From: Pseudomonas sp. R37(2017)
Lineage (GTDB): Bacteria; Pseudomonadota; Gammaproteobacteria; Pseudomonadales; Pseudomonadaceae
DNA length: 64,000 bases
NCBI RefSeq assembly: GCF_002113375.1
Contig: NZ_NEHO01000001.1
Location: 92,940 to 156,939, forward strand
Direction of reading: 5' to 3'
A program made the translations under genes and the position numbers. Every line of letters starts with the position of its first letter. The first letter of the stretch is position 1. Of this stretch, positions 20,852 to 30,242 are shown piece by piece. The notes under the pieces are model-generated. The model was not told the origin of the DNA. It did not search any database and saw nothing but the letters and a program-made list of their open reading frames with translations.

Positions 20852-21496
20852 TCAAGCGTCGCGAAACAACCACGGCTGGCTCGCGCGGTGCCTGGCTTCA
20901 AACGCCGCGATCGCATCGCCATCCTGCAAGGTCAGGCCGATATCATCCAGGCCATTGAGCAGGCAATGCTTGCGGAAGGCATCGATTTCAAAGCTCAACA
21001 CCTTGCCGTCAGGACGGGTGACGGTCTGGGCTTGCAGATCGATCTGCAACTGATAACCCGGATCGGCCTCGACCTGCTTGAACAGCTCATCGACTTCTTC
21101 ATCGCTCAAGATGATCGGCAGCAAGCCGTTCTTGAAGCTGTTGTTGAAGAAGATGTCGGCATAGCTCGGCGCGATGATGCTGCGGAAACCGTACTCTTCC
21201 AGCGCCCACGGCGCGTGCTCGCGACTGGAACCGCAACCGAAGTTCTCGCGGGCCAGCAATACGCTGGCGCCCTGGTAACGTTCGGCGTTGAGCACGAAGT
21301 CCTTGTTCAGCGGACGCTTGGAGTTGTCCTGATAAGGCTGCCCCACATCCAGGTAGCGCCATTCATCGAACAGGTTCGGACCGAAACCGGTGCGCTTGAT
21401 CGATTTCAAGAACTGCTTGGGGATGATCTGGTCAGTGTCGACGTTGGCACGATCCAAAGGCGCGACAAGACCAGTGTGCTGGGTGAAAGCTTTCAT
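20852..21496 (-). CDS. leuD: 3-isopropylmalate dehydratase small subunit
   Basis: This is the swivel-domain subunit that pairs with LeuC to isomerise isopropylmalate. The protein has 214 residues with [13 protein letters not shown] near the N-terminus and the [13 protein letters not shown] motif. It starts 11 bases after the leuC stop. Confidence 0.97.
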   Translation of the reverse strand: MKAFTQHTGLVAPLDRANVDTDQIIPKQFLKSIKRTGFGPNLFDEWRYLDVGQPYQDNSKRPLNKDFVLNAERYQGASVLLARENFGCGSSREHAPWALEEYGFRSIIAPSYADIFFNNSFKNGLLPIILSDEEVDELFKQVEADPGYQLQIDLQAQTVTRPDGKVLSFEIDAFRKHCLLNGLDDIGLTLQDGDAIAAFEARHRASQPWLFRDA

Positions 21497-21507
21497 GCTG
21501 CGCTCCT

Positions 21508-22926
21508 TTAAATCAATTCACGGACGTCGACGAAACGACCGTTCACAGCGGCGGCGGCGGCCATGGCCGGGCTGACGAGGTGGGTACGACCACCGGCGCC
21601 CTGACGGCCTTCGAAGTTACGGTTGGAGGTCGACGCGCAATGCTCGCCGGACTCCAAACGGTCCGGGTTCATCGCCAGACACATCGAGCAACCTGGCTCC
21701 CGCCATTCGAAACCGGCCTCGAGGAAAATCTTGTCCAGGCCTTCAGATTCGGCCTGCGCCTTCACCAGACCCGAACCCGGCACCACGATCGCCTGTTTGA
21801 TGGTCGAGGCTACTTTGCGGCCCTTGGCGATCACGGCTGCGGCACGCAGGTCTTCGATCCGCGAGTTGGTGCAGGAACCGATGAACACGCGGTCAAGCTG
21901 AATGTCGGTAATCGCCTGATTGGCGGTCAACCCCATGTACTTCAAGGCACGAACGATGGAGTCGCGCTTGACCAGGTCCATTTCCTGCGCAGGATCCGGC
22001 ACGTTCTGATCGACCGCCAGGACCATTTCCGGCGAGGTGCCCCAGCTGACTTGCGGCTTGATTTGCGCGGCATCGAGCTCGACCACGGTATCAAACACGG
22101 CATCAGCGTCAGAAACCAGGTCTTTCCAGGCTTCGACAGCCAGGTCCCATTCCGCGCCTTTCGGAGCGAACGGACGGCCCTTGACGTATTCCACGGTTTT
22201 TTCGTCCGCCGCCACCAGGCCTACGCGAGCGCCGGCTTCGATGGACATGTTGCAGATGGTCATGCGGCCTTCGACGGACAGCTCGCGAATCGCGCTGCCG
22301 GCAAACTCGATGGCGTGGCCGTTACCGCCGGCGGTACCGATCTTGCCGATCACGGCGAGCACGATGTCCTTGGCGGTCACGCCGAACGGCAATTGGCCCT
22401 CGACGCGCACCAACATGTTTTTCATCTTTTTGGCGACCAGGCACTGGGTAGCGAGCACATGCTCGACCTCGGAGGTGCCGATACCGTGAGCCAATGCGCC
22501 GAATGCGCCATGGGTCGAGGTGTGGGAATCGCCGCAGACCACGGTCATGCCCGGCAAGGTGGCGCCCTGCTCCGGGCCGATGACGTGGACGATGCCCTGG
22601 CGAACGTCGTTCATCTTGAATTCGACGATGCCGTATTCGTCACAGTTGTCATCGAGGGTTTGCACTTGCAGACGCGAAACCTGGTCGACGATGGCATCGA
22701 TGCCACCCTTGCGTTCCGGCGTGGTCGGTACGTTGTGGTCCGGGGTCGCGATGTTGGCATCGATACGCCATGGCTTGCGCCCGGCCAGACGCAGGCCTTC
22801 GAAGGCTTGCGGCGAGGTCACTTCGTGAATGATGTGACGATCGATGTAGATCAGCGCAGAGCCATCGTCGCGCTGCTTGACCAAATGCGAATCCCAGAGC
22901 TTGTCGTAGAGCGTTTTGCCGGCCAT
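21508..22926 (-). CDS. leuC: 3-isopropylmalate dehydratase large subunit
   Basis: This aconitase-family subunit carries the [4Fe-4S] cluster. Cluster cysteines are visible in FIGSCTNSR and [13 protein letters not shown]. The length of 472 residues is normal. It is first in the leuCD operon and divergent from a LysR gene across a 148-base gap. Confidence 0.97.
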   Translation of the reverse strand: MAGKTLYDKLWDSHLVKQRDDGSALIYIDRHIIHEVTSPQAFEGLRLAGRKPWRIDANIATPDHNVPTTPERKGGIDAIVDQVSRLQVQTLDDNCDEYGIVEFKMNDVRQGIVHVIGPEQGATLPGMTVVCGDSHTSTHGAFGALAHGIGTSEVEHVLATQCLVAKKMKNMLVRVEGQLPFGVTAKDIVLAVIGKIGTAGGNGHAIEFAGSAIRELSVEGRMTICNMSIEAGARVGLVAADEKTVEYVKGRPFAPKGAEWDLAVEAWKDLVSDADAVFDTVVELDAAQIKPQVSWGTSPEMVLAVDQNVPDPAQEMDLVKRDSIVRALKYMGLTANQAITDIQLDRVFIGSCTNSRIEDLRAAAVIAKGRKVASTIKQAIVVPGSGLVKAQAESEGLDKIFLEAGFEWREPGCSMCLAMNPDRLESGEHCASTSNRNFEGRQGAGGRTHLVSPAMAAAAAVNGRFVDVRELI

Positions 22927-23027
22927 CAGACGGTTTCCTCATCAGCTTGTTTCTATGCCCTGGGTCTTGAGTGACTCAATAACCCTTTGGCTTGTGAGGC
23001 TGATCCTATGGGGTTACATTAAATAAC

Positions 23028-23053
23028 TCAAATTCATATTTTTTATGCTTTGA
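23028..23053. promoter_or_regulatory. Candidate LysR-type operator between leuC and the LysR gene
   Basis: An imperfect inverted repeat, TCAAATTCAT then a T-rich centre then ATGCTTTGA, lies 21 bases before the LysR start in an A/T-rich part of the divergent region. The position suits autoregulation and control of leuC. The assignment is inferred from position and symmetry only. Confidence 0.35.
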
Positions 23054-23074
23054 ATAACTAACTGGAATGCAACC

Positions 23075-23965
23075 ATGGACCTGGCCAACCTCAATGCATT
23101 TATTGCCATCGCCGAGACCGGAAGCTTCTCCGGCGCCGGGGAACGGCTGCACCTGACCCAGCCAGCCATCAGCAAGCGCATCGCCGGGCTGGAGCAGCAA
23201 TTGAAGGTGCGACTGTTCGATCGCCTGGGTCGTGAAGTGGGCCTGACCGAGGCCGGGCGCGCCCTGCTGCCGCGGGCCTACCAGATTCTGAATGTCCTCG
23301 ATGATACGCGCCGCGCCCTGACCAACCTCACCGGCGAAGTGACCGGCCGTCTGACCCTGGCCACCAGTCACCACATCGGCCTGCATCGTTTGCCCCCCTT
23401 GTTGAGGGAATTCACCCGACGCTACCCACAAGTGGCGCTGGATATTCAGTTCCTCGATTCGGAAGTGGCCTACGAGGAAATTCTCCATGGCCGCGCCGAA
23501 CTGGCGGTCATCACCCTGGCGCCGGAGCCCCATGCGCTGGTCAAGGCCACCCCGGTGTGGGACGACCCGCTGGATTTCGTGGTCGCCCCGGAGCACTCAC
23601 TGCTCAACAACGGCAAGGTCAGCCTGGCGGACATTGCCCGACACCCGGCGGTATTCCCCGGCGGCAATACCTTTACCCACCATATTGTGCAGCGGCTGTT
23701 CGAGGCCCAGGGCCTCACCCCCAACATCGCCATGAGCACCAACTACCTGGAAACCATCAAGATGATGGTCTCGATCGGCCTGGCCTGGAGTGTTTTGCCG
23801 CGCACCATGCTCGACGATCAGGTGGCGCGCATACCTTTGCCGGGCATACAGCTCACTCGCCAGCTAGGCTATATCCTGCACACGGAAAGGACGCTGTCGA
23901 ATGCTGCCCGGGCCTTCATGGCCCTGCTGGACGCTCAACTCGATTCGCCAGGGACTCAAGGCTGA
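23075..23965 (+). CDS. LysR-family transcriptional regulator
   Basis: The protein has 296 residues with the N-terminal winged helix-turn-helix (about 1-60, LNAFIAIAETGSFSGAGERL then LTQPAISKRIAGLEQQL) and a periplasmic-binding-like effector domain (about 90-290). It is divergent from leuCD, and this placement is conserved in Pseudomonas. A role in leucine or related control is plausible but the effector is not known. Confidence 0.93.
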   Translation: MDLANLNAFIAIAETGSFSGAGERLHLTQPAISKRIAGLEQQLKVRLFDRLGREVGLTEAGRALLPRAYQILNVLDDTRRALTNLTGEVTGRLTLATSHHIGLHRLPPLLREFTRRYPQVALDIQFLDSEVAYEEILHGRAELAVITLAPEPHALVKATPVWDDPLDFVVAPEHSLLNNGKVSLADIARHPAVFPGGNTFTHHIVQRLFEAQGLTPNIAMSTNYLETIKMMVSIGLAWSVLPRTMLDDQVARIPLPGIQLTRQLGYILHTERTLSNAARAFMALLDAQLDSPGTQG

Positions 23966-24030
23966 CTTGTGCTACTCCTATAGAGCCGCGAACTCCTGTG
24001 CAAAACGCCCATTCAGCCTAAGGCTTGCCA

Positions 24031-27000
24031 ATGCCCAAATCTGTTGATCGTATTCCACCCATGCCGCGCATACAGGCACTTGACCCGCAACACTCCGAAC
24101 AGAGCTGGGAGAGTGCCTCGCAATTGTTGGCCGCGCTCAACGGCGCGCGCCTGGGTGCCTGGTATTGGGACATCGAGCGCGGGCAGATCAGCTGGTCGCG
24201 GGGTACGCAGGCGCTGTTCGGCTTCGACCCCCACAAACCGTTGCCAGCGGACCTGGAATACATCGACCTGTTGCCTCCGGAAGATCGCGCGAAAACCATT
24301 CGCGCGTTCCACGCGGTCATCGCTGGCGCGCCGCTGGAACAAATGATGCACCACCGCATTCGCTGGCCCGATGGCAGCCTGCACTGGCTGGAGATCAGCG
24401 GCAGCCTGTTGCCGGACAAGCACGGCAGGCCACGGATGATCGGTGTGATCCGTGAAATTACCCACCAGCGCCAGCGTGAACAAGCACTGAGCAGTTCCGA
24501 AAAACGCTTCGCCACCCTGTTTCACCTGTGCCCGAACATGGTCCTGCTGACCCGCCAGGAAGACGGCCTGATCTCCGAAGCCAACCAGTATTTCGAAAGC
24601 CTGTTCGGCTGGCCGGTGCAAAACGCCATTGGTCGCACCACCCTGGAACTGGGGCTGTGGGTGCACCCCGAACAACGGGCCGAACTGATCAAGGCCACCA
24701 AAGCCAAAGGCGACCTGGTCAGCATGGAAGTGCAATTTCGTGCCAGCAACGGCCAGATCCACGATGGCATCCTCAGTGCGCAAAAGGTCGAGCTCGAAGG
24801 CCAGCCCTATCTGCTGAGTACCTTCCTTGACACCACCGAACGCAAAATCGCCGAACAGGCCCTCAAGGACAGCCAGGAACGCCTCGACCTGGCCCTGGAC
24901 TCGGCGCAACTCGGCACCTGGGACTGGCACATTCCCAGCGGCATGCTCTACGGATCGGCACGGGCCGCCCAACTGCACGGCCTGGACGCCAAACCCTTTC
25001 ACGAATCCTTCGACGAATTCTTCGAAGGCGTGCCCGACGAAGAACGCGACACCATGCGCGACGCGTACCGCAGCCTGCGTGAAGGCCCGGCCGGCAACTA
25101 CCAATTGACCTATCGCGTGCAATTGCCCGACGGCAGTTCGCGCTACCTGGAAAGCCGTGCCCGTCTCTACCGCGATGACAACGGTGTGCCGGTGCGCATG
25201 GCCGGCACCTTGCTGGACATCACCGACCAGGTGGAGCGCGAACAACGATTGGTTGCCTCCGAAGAAAAATTCGCCACGCTGTTTCAGGTCAGTCCCGATC
25301 CGATCTGCGTCACCCGCCAGGACTCTGGCCAGTTCATTGAAATCAACTCCAGCTTCACCCAGATCTTCGGCTGGAGTACCGCCGATGTGATTGGCCGCAG
25401 CGCCGACGAAATCGGCCTGTGGGACGCCTCGGCGAAAAGCCTGCGACGGATCGAACAAGTGATCCGCGAACAAGGCCTGAACAACGTGGCCATTCTCGTC
25501 CGCCACAAGGACGGACAGGTTCTGACCTGCGTGATTTCCAGCCGCCAGATCAGCGTCGGCGACCAGTCCTGCATCGTCACCACGCTGCGCGACATCACCC
25601 AGCAACAGCGCTCGGAAGCGGCGCTCAAGGCCAGTGAAGAGAAATTCGCCAAGGCCTTCCACTCCAGCCCCGACGCCATCACCATCACCGAGCGCGACAC
25701 CGGACGCTATCTGGAGGTCAACGATGGTTTCTGCCGTCTGACCGGTTACCGCGCAGAGGAAGTGGTAGGCCGCACGGTGTACCAGGTCGGGATCTGGGCC
25801 GAAGAAAAACAACGCTCGGCGCTGCTGGCGGAATTGCAGATCAAGGGGCGGGTTCATCACCTGGAAATGCTCGGGCGCAACAAGCGCGGCGAACTGCTCA
25901 CCGTCGAAGTGTCGGTGGAGCCGATCACCCTCAACGAAACCGCCTGCCTGCTGCTGACCGCGCGAGATGTCAGCCTGCTGAAAAACGCCGAAGCGCAGAT
26001 TCGCCACCTGGCCTACCACGACCCACTGACCAATCTGCCCAACCGCGCCCTGCTGATGGATCGCCTGAGCCAGCAAATCGCCCTGCTCAAGCGGCATAAC
26101 CTGCGCGGCGCACTGATGTTCCTCGACCTCGACCATTTCAAGCACATCAACGACTCCCTCGGGCACCCGGTGGGCGATACCGTGCTGAAAATCATCACAG
26201 CGCGCCTGGAGGCCAGCGTACGCATGGAGGACACCGTCGCGCGCCTGGGCGGTGACGAATTCGTGGTGCTGCTCAGCGGCCTCGAAGGTTCGCGCAGCGA
26301 GGTCAGCGATCAGGTTCGCGAATTGGCCGACACCATCCGCGAACTGCTGTCCGAACCGATGTTCCTCGACGGCCAGCGCCTGCAGGTGACGCCAAGTATC
26401 GGTATCGCACTGATTCCCGATCACGGCTCGACCCCGACCGACCTGCTCAAGCGCGCCGACATCGCGCTCTATCGCGCCAAGGACTCGGGCCGCAATACCG
26501 CACAGATGTACCAAAAGACCATGCAGAAGGCCGCGAGCGAACGCCTGCGCATGGAAACCGACTTGCGCCTTGCGCTTTCCCGGGGTGAATTTCGCGTGCA
26601 TTACCAACCTCAGGTCGACGCCCGGGGTGACCGCATCGTCGGTGCCGAAGCCCTGGTGCGATGGAATCACCCAGACCTCGGTGCGCAGTCACCCGCCGAG
26701 TTCATCAAGGTACTGGAAGACAGCGGACTGATTCTGGAAGTCGGCACCTGGATCCTCGACGAAGCCTGCCAGGCCTTCAGGCAATTGATCGACGACGGCC
26801 TGGTCAATCCATACAAATTCAGCCTGTGCGTGAACATCAGCCCGCGCCAGTTCCGCCAGAACGATTTCGTCGAACGGGTCGAAAACAGCCTCGCCACCCA
26901 CGGGCTGCCCTGCACGTTGCTGAAACTGGAAATCACCGAAGGCATCGTGATCCATAACCTGGAAGACACCATCAACAAAATGCGCCGCCTGAAAAAACTC

Positions 27001-27309
27001 GGCGTGAGCTTCGCCATGGACGACTTCGGCACCGGCTATTCCTCCCTGACCCACCTCAAGCGTTTGCCGGTCGACACCCTGAAAATCGACCAGTCATTCA
27101 TCCGCGACGCCACCAGCGACCCGAACGACGCCGAAATCATCCGCGCCATCGTCGCCATGGCCCACAGCCTGGACTTGAAGGTGATTGCCGAAGGGGTGGA
27201 AACAGCAGAGCAACTGGAGTTCTTGCAGGGCTTGGACTGCCACTTCTACCAGGGGTATTTGCACAGTCAGCCGTTGCCGGTTGAGGCGTTTCAGTTATTG
27301 CTCAAATAG
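24031..27309 (+). CDS. Multi-PAS GGDEF-EAL cyclic-di-GMP protein
   Basis: This soluble protein of 1092 residues makes and/or degrades cyclic-di-GMP. Five PAS/PAC modules are recognisable by repeated starts such as SEEKFATLF, at roughly 30-150, 155-275, 280-400, 405-530 and 535-650. The GGDEF motif is intact at 740-744, with an inhibitory-site RMED at 731-734, five residues before it. The EAL motif is intact at 873-875 (GAEALVRW), with LEITEG, DDFGTGYS, LKIDQSF and AEGVET also present, so both active sites look functional. No membrane segment is seen, so sensing is probably cytoplasmic. The start at 24031 has AAGG seven bases upstream, and a TTG two codons earlier is less likely. Confidence 0.95.
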   Translation: MPKSVDRIPPMPRIQALDPQHSEQSWESASQLLAALNGARLGAWYWDIERGQISWSRGTQALFGFDPHKPLPADLEYIDLLPPEDRAKTIRAFHAVIAGAPLEQMMHHRIRWPDGSLHWLEISGSLLPDKHGRPRMIGVIREITHQRQREQALSSSEKRFATLFHLCPNMVLLTRQEDGLISEANQYFESLFGWPVQNAIGRTTLELGLWVHPEQRAELIKATKAKGDLVSMEVQFRASNGQIHDGILSAQKVELEGQPYLLSTFLDTTERKIAEQALKDSQERLDLALDSAQLGTWDWHIPSGMLYGSARAAQLHGLDAKPFHESFDEFFEGVPDEERDTMRDAYRSLREGPAGNYQLTYRVQLPDGSSRYLESRARLYRDDNGVPVRMAGTLLDITDQVEREQRLVASEEKFATLFQVSPDPICVTRQDSGQFIEINSSFTQIFGWSTADVIGRSADEIGLWDASAKSLRRIEQVIREQGLNNVAILVRHKDGQVLTCVISSRQISVGDQSCIVTTLRDITQQQRSEAALKASEEKFAKAFHSSPDAITITERDTGRYLEVNDGFCRLTGYRAEEVVGRTVYQVGIWAEEKQRSALLAELQIKGRVHHLEMLGRNKRGELLTVEVSVEPITLNETACLLLTARDVSLLKNAEAQIRHLAYHDPLTNLPNRALLMDRLSQQIALLKRHNLRGALMFLDLDHFKHINDSLGHPVGDTVLKIITARLEASVRMEDTVARLGGDEFVVLLSGLEGSRSEVSDQVRELADTIRELLSEPMFLDGQRLQVTPSIGIALIPDHGSTPTDLLKRADIALYRAKDSGRNTAQMYQKTMQKAASERLRMETDLRLALSRGEFRVHYQPQVDARGDRIVGAEALVRWNHPDLGAQSPAEFIKVLEDSGLILEVGTWILDEACQAFRQLIDDGLVNPYKFSLCVNISPRQFRQNDFVERVENSLATHGLPCTLLKLEITEGIVIHNLEDTINKMRRLKKLGVSFAMDDFGTGYSSLTHLKRLPVDTLKIDQSFIRDATSDPNDAEIIRAIVAMAHSLDLKVIAEGVETAEQLEFLQGLDCHFYQGYLHSQPLPVEAFQLLLK

Positions 27310-27458
27310 CCGGTGGGGGGGATCATTTTCACTCGCCAATCATCAGGTGACTTGATGACAGAGCAAACCTACACCGGATAAAGAAACGTCTGATTTATCT
27401 CCCTTATCGCCTCACCTAGCGTGCTCGTCCCTGCAGATCACACAAGGACAGATCAGGC

Positions 27459-27725
27459 ATGAGGCGCCATCACATCACCGTCGGAGCCAACACCACTGCT
27501 GGCGGCACCGTGCGTACGGGCTGGGACTGCAGCACGACCAATGGCCAGGCCATGACCCGCGAAGGCGATGAGGTCGATTGCCCGAAATGCGCCAGCACCT
27601 GGACGATTGTCTGCGACGGCCCGCGTCTGATGGGTCTGTTGGAGGAGCGTAACTCCGCTCTGGACGGTGACCTGTGCAAGTGCGACTGGCCACGCCATGG
27701 ACGAACCCTTGATCTTGCGCCATGA
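27459..27725 (+). CDS. PAAR-domain protein (orphan)
   Basis: This small Cys-containing PAAR-type protein has 88 residues. It starts MRRHHITVGANTTAGGTV, then has EGDEVDCPKC and a final DLCKC segment, the pattern of short Pseudomonas PAAR proteins. PAAR proteins cap the VgrG spike of type VI secretion systems and can carry effectors. AAGGA lies ten bases before the ATG. No VgrG, Hcp or immunity gene is seen nearby, and the next genes are a lipid operon. The stop overlaps an in-frame ATG of the next reading frame, so cotranscription is likely. Confidence 0.8.
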   Translation: MRRHHITVGANTTAGGTVRTGWDCSTTNGQAMTREGDEVDCPKCASTWTIVCDGPRLMGLLEERNSALDGDLCKCDWPRHGRTLDLAP

Positions 27726-27853
27726 CGACAGACGCACGTGCAATGACCCTGCCGCACTGTTCGAGCGGCTGCCCAGCCTCACTCCTGTCTCGCAAGATGC
27801 CATCTACACTCAATCACCGTTCCCTCACTGCCACTGGCCGAGACCCCATCAAC

Positions 27854-28477
27854 GTGCCCAGCATCTACCAGATCAAACCTGCCTTCCAAAACCTCCTGCG
27901 CCCTCTGGTCCGACGCTTGTTCGACAACGGCACCACCGCCAACCAGATCACAGTGCTGGCGGGCATTGGCTCGGTGCTGGCGGGCGCGGTGATCGCCGGG
28001 TTCGTGCATCACCCCTGGGTGTTTGTACTGGTTCCCGTCTGGATGATCGTGCGCATGGCGCTCAACGCCATCGACGGCATGCTGGCGAGGGAATTCGGCC
28101 AACAGTCGCGCCTGGGAGCCTACCTCAATGAGCTTTGGGATATCGCCGCCGACTGTGCGCTGATCCTGCCTTTCGCCCTGGTACCGGATGTCAGCCTGGG
28201 GCTGGTACTGCTGGTGACACTGCTTGCTTTATTCAGCGAGTACAGCGGCGTGCTGGGGCCGATGATCGGCGCTTCGCGGCGCTACGACGGGCCCATGGGC
28301 AAGAGTGACCGGGCTTTCGTGCTGGGGGTCGTGGCCGCCGGCATCGCCATGGGCTGGATCAACGCTTTCTGGATCAATGGGGTGTTCGCGATCATCGCAG
28401 TGCTGTTGCTCTGCACCCTGGTAAACCGGGTCCGCCAGGGCCTCAAGGAAGTACAACAAGACGGCTCTTCAGCCTAA
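27854..28477 (+). CDS. CDP-alcohol phosphatidyltransferase family protein (YnbA-like)
   Basis: This integral membrane enzyme of 207 residues should transfer a phosphatidyl group from CDP-diacylglycerol to an alcohol. The family motif is readable at residues 71-96, but it is altered. The first Asp is Asn71, followed by intact Asp74-Gly75 and Ala78-Arg79, then Gly88. The third Asp is Asn92 and the fourth is intact Asp96. About five membrane helices follow the motif. The GTG start at 27854 gives the usual short N-terminus (PSIYQIKPAFQNLLRP), but no clear ribosome site precedes it. The frame is open back to an ATG at 27722 that overlaps the PAAR stop. It is first in the lipid operon. Confidence 0.85.
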   Translation: MPSIYQIKPAFQNLLRPLVRRLFDNGTTANQITVLAGIGSVLAGAVIAGFVHHPWVFVLVPVWMIVRMALNAIDGMLAREFGQQSRLGAYLNELWDIAADCALILPFALVPDVSLGLVLLVTLLALFSEYSGVLGPMIGASRRYDGPMGKSDRAFVLGVVAAGIAMGWINAFWINGVFAIIAVLLLCTLVNRVRQGLKEVQQDGSSA

Positions 28478-28487
28478 GGAATTGGCA

Positions 28488-30242
28488 ATGCGCGAAGCTC
28501 GCCAACAGACATTCACCACCCATGATGGCGTGGAACTGTTTTATCGACACTGGCCTGGCATCCTTGCGCCGGACGAACCGCGCAAGGCCGTGCTGTTGTT
28601 TCATCGCGGCCATGAACACTCGGGGCGCATTGCCCACCTCGTGGATGAACTGGACTTGCCCGGCTACGACTTCTTTGCCTGGGATGCTCGGGGCCATGGC
28701 CTCTCGCCGGGCACTCGCGGCGACAGCCCGAGCTTTGCTTCCAGCGTGCGCGACGTGCAGACCTTCTGCGAGCACATTAAAACGACTTACCAGATAGACG
28801 AGGAAAATCTCGCAGTGATTGCCCAGAGCGTCGGCGCGGTGATAGTCGCCACCTGGGCCCACGATTACGCACCACGCATACGCTCGCTGGTGCTGGCGTC
28901 GCCAGCGTTCAAGGTCAAGCTCTATGTGCCCTTCGCCCGCCAGGGGCTGGCGCTGATGCGCAAGTGGCGCGGCAACTTTTTCGTCAACAGCTACGTCAAG
29001 GCGCAGTTCCTCAGTCACGACCCGCAACGCGTCGCCAGCTACGACAATGATCCGCTGATCACCAAAGCCATTTCCGTGAATGTCCTGCTCGGTCTCTATG
29101 AAGCCGCCGAACGGGTCGTGGCCGATGCGCAGGCGATTCAGTTACCCGTTCAGTTGCTGATCTCCGGTGCCGATTTCGTCGTGCATCGCCATCCCCAGGA
29201 ACAGTTCTTCGATCGCCTGGGCAGCCTGCACAAGGAAAAACATGTGCTGCCGGGGTTCTTCCACGACACCCTGGGTGAAAAGCATCGCGGACCCGCCGTC
29301 GCCAGCGCACGCCGCTTCATCCTGCAGAACTTCGCCCAACCGAATGCCCGCCCTTCCCTGCTGGCCGCCGATCGCCTGGGCCTGACCTGCGCCGAATCCG
29401 AATCATTGGCCGCACCGCTGCCGCACAACTCCCTGCGCGATCTGTACTGGCGCATGACCCGCGCCAGCATGCGCCTGGGCAGTCAGTTGTCGTCGGGGAT
29501 CAAGCTGGGGTTCGACACCGGGTTCGACTCCGGCAGTACCCTGGACTATGTCTACCGCAACACGCCCACAGGTACGTCCGCGGTCGGCCGCCTGATTGAT
29601 CGCAACTACCTGAACTCCATCGGCTGGCGCGGCATTCGCCAACGCAAACTACATGTAGAAGAGTTGCTGCGCCTGACCATGCAGCAACTACGCGACCGGG
29701 GAAGCGAGGTGCGCATCGTCGACATCGCCGCCGGACACGGGCGCTACATTCTCGAAGCCTTGCAGGGTGTCAGCCCGCTGCCCGAGTCGATTCTGTTGCG
29801 CGACTACAGCGACATCAATGTGCGCGACGGCAGTGCGCTGATCCGCGAAAAAGGTCTGGAAGGGATCGCACGATTCGTCAAAGGCGATGCTTTCGACCGC
29901 ACCGACCTGGCTGCACTGGAGCCCAGGCCGACGCTGGCGGTGGTTTCAGGTCTGTACGAGTTGTTCGCTGACAACCAAATGGTCAGCGCATCCCTCTCCG
30001 GCCTGGCCGACGCTGTGGAACCCGGCGGCTATCTGGTCTATACCGGTCAACCCTGGCACCCGCAGCTGGAGCTGATAGCCCGCGCCCTGACCAGCCACCG
30101 TGAAGGCCAGGCCTGGGTCATGCGCCGCCGCACCCAGGCGGAAATGGACCAATTGGTGGAGGCCGCCGGCTTTCGCAGGATCGATCTGCGCGTCGATGAG
30201 TGGGGCATCTTCAGCGTGGCCCTCGCGCAACGGGTGTCGTGA
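28488..30242 (+). CDS. Bifunctional alpha/beta-hydrolase / class I SAM methyltransferase (YnbC-like)
   Basis: This fusion protein has 584 residues. The N-terminal half (about 1-290) is a serine hydrolase of the monoglyceride-lipase type, with LLFHRGHEHSG, AWDARGHGLSPG and a nucleophile in AQSVGAV (Ser114). The C-terminal half (about 340-584) is a methyltransferase with SAM motif IVDIAAGHGRYILEAL near residue 410, matching the family seen at the C-terminus of E. coli YnbC. AAGGA lies seven bases before the ATG. It follows the CDP-alcohol transferase by 10 bases, and its stop overlaps the next start. It probably acts on a lipid made by the neighbouring enzymes, but the substrate is unknown. Confidence 0.88.
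   Translation: MREARQQTFTTHDGVELFYRHWPGILAPDEPRKAVLLFHRGHEHSGRIAHLVDELDLPGYDFFAWDARGHGLSPGTRGDSPSFASSVRDVQTFCEHIKTTYQIDEENLAVIAQSVGAVIVATWAHDYAPRIRSLVLASPAFKVKLYVPFARQGLALMRKWRGNFFVNSYVKAQFLSHDPQRVASYDNDPLITKAISVNVLLGLYEAAERVVADAQAIQLPVQLLISGADFVVHRHPQEQFFDRLGSLHKEKHVLPGFFHDTLGEKHRGPAVASARRFILQNFAQPNARPSLLAADRLGLTCAESESLAAPLPHNSLRDLYWRMTRASMRLGSQLSSGIKLGFDTGFDSGSTLDYVYRNTPTGTSAVGRLIDRNYLNSIGWRGIRQRKLHVEELLRLTMQQLRDRGSEVRIVDIAAGHGRYILEALQGVSPLPESILLRDYSDINVRDGSALIREKGLEGIARFVKGDAFDRTDLAALEPRPTLAVVSGLYELFADNQMVSASLSGLADAVEPGGYLVYTGQPWHPQLELIARALTSHREGQAWVMRRRTQAEMDQLVEAAGFRRIDLRVDEWGIFSVALAQRVS

Noticed and set aside
22927..23074. Leucine leader peptide attenuator before leuC
   Set aside because: No short frame with a run of Leu codons and no terminator hairpin is visible in the gap.
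24013..26670. 885-codon minus-strand frame opposite the GGDEF-EAL gene
   Set aside because: It is an antisense shadow. The plus-strand product has complete GGDEF and EAL motifs.
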